Positions 5,397 to 5,875 of a stretch of DNA of 5,875 nucleotides are shown one piece after another; the stretch's first letter is position 1, and every line of letters begins with the position of its first letter. The DNA comes from Fidelibacterota bacterium. GTDB taxonomy: Bacteria > Bipolaricaulota > Bipolaricaulia > Bipolaricaulales > Bipolaricaulaceae. Where the stretch lies: assembly GCA_024277405.1 (NCBI GenBank), contig JAJRVI010000082.1, positions 1-5,875 on the forward strand, written 5' to 3'. The notes beneath the pieces were generated by a model, which did no database searches, was not told the DNA's origin, and saw nothing but the letters and a program-made list of their open reading frames with translations. The translations under genes and the position numbers were made by a program.

Positions 5397-5875
5397 CTAC
5401 TGCCTCCTTTCGATTTGAAAGGCCCGGGAAACGATCTCCCCCACGAGCTCCGGGCTCAGCGCCTCGAGGGCACGGTCCACAAGCGCCGGGGAGAGTCCCC
5501 GTCCCCTGAGTTGTGCCAAGCGCGATCTGACGAAGGACTCCATCCCTCCCCAGTCGTTCAGGTCACCTCCTCCGACGATGAAGTCGCTGATGGCCTCGGC
5601 CATCTCCACCACGAGGTCATCCCAGGTGGGCGTCTCCGCCTTCACGGCGAGGGCGCCGATACGTACGCTCACCGAGGCCTTGGCCTCCGCGGGGGGCCTG
5701 TGGGGTTCGAGCACCTCCGCGGTGGCGACGAGCACCGCCGCCCGGAGGCGGATCTCGTTGGTGATCACCGTCCAATCGCGGCCCATGATGATCCCCTGTG
5801 ACACCTTGTTCATGAGGTGCCCCACCGGGATCCCCTTCAGGATCACTTCCTCCATGATGGCCGTGACCTCGCTGA
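5397..5875 (-). CDS. Uncharacterised alpha-helical protein, probably 5'-partial
   Basis: I do not recognise a named family. From the ATG at 5855 the ORF has 152 residues, but the frame is open to the window edge (codons for SEVTAI precede that Met), so the true start may lie outside. The first part, KGIPVGHLMNKVSQGIIMG (residues 7-25), resembles the 'GVPxxxLxxKxxxGxxxG' pattern of hypothetical proteins that normally carry such a segment after an N-terminal secretion signal; this is from memory and not checked. Residues 33-51 and 81-95 look like amphipathic helices, then come a Gly-rich turn (VGGGDLNDWGG, 94-104... region) and a helical C-terminus rich in Arg, Leu and Glu. Candidate internal starts are ATG 5855 (GAGGT 10 nt upstream) and ATG 5786 (AGGGG 6 nt upstream). 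It ends in TAG, immediately followed by the ATG of the secreted PEGA/PKD protein, so the two likely form one operon and may share an envelope role. Confidence 0.7.
   Translation of the reverse strand, partial: SEVTAIMEEVILKGIPVGHLMNKVSQGIIMGRDWTVITNEIRLRAAVLVATAEVLEPHRPPAEAKASVSVRIGALAVKAETPTWDDLVVEMAEAISDFIVGGGDLNDWGGMESFVRSRLAQLRGRGLSPALVDRALEALSPELVGEIVSRAFQIERRQ
5403..5408 (-). promoter_or_regulatory. Ribosome binding site of the PEGA/PKD gene
   Basis: AGGAGG on the minus strand lies 6 nt before the ATG at 5396, inside the last codons of the upstream gene. With the TAG-ATG junction this indicates coupled translation of the two genes. Confidence 0.85.

Overview
This is a GC-rich bacterial window carrying six protein-coding genes, two of them cut by the window edges. 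There are no RNA genes, insertion sequences or CRISPR arrays that I can see. The organism makes peptidoglycan (mraY) and takes up biotin (bioY). GC-rich codon use, near-leaderless start regions at one divergent pair, and a secreted DUF4384/PEGA/PKD protein suggest an uncultured or thermophile-like lineage. Bipolaricaulota (Acetothermia) or a Deinococcota-like group would fit, but that is a low-confidence guess because no taxonomic marker is present.

Left half (1-2830, minus strand): three genes read leftwards. First is an uncharacterised protein (2830 to 1613) with a coiled coil and a degenerate restriction-endonuclease-like C-terminal domain. Next is mraY (1523 to 522), the lipid I synthase of peptidoglycan biosynthesis. 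Last is bioY (426 to beyond position 1), the biotin-binding membrane component of an ECF transporter. The first gene ends at a TAG codon, but the same frame continues for 33 codons that look like the missing end of its domain. That frame stops at 1511, overlapping the mraY start. The TAG is therefore probably a nonsense mutation, a sequence error or, less likely, a readthrough site.

Middle (2831-3336): a 41-bp divergent spacer separates the uncharacterised gene from a plus-strand O6-alkylguanine DNA alkyltransferase (ogt). -10-like hexamers sit very close to both start codons, and neither start has a Shine-Dalgarno sequence.

Convergent spacer (3337-3542): 206 bp without a gene. It is packed with inverted repeats, two of which are mutually exclusive, followed by a clear minus-strand intrinsic terminator.

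Right half (3543-5875, minus strand): a two-gene unit. An uncharacterised alpha-helical protein, possibly with its N-terminus outside the window, is followed with zero spacing by a secreted 617-residue protein. That protein has a signal peptide, a DUF4384 domain, a PEGA domain, two PKD repeats of exactly 90 residues, and a C-terminal module of about 170 residues that I do not recognise. The pair probably serves the cell envelope or surface. No mobile or defence system could be supported.
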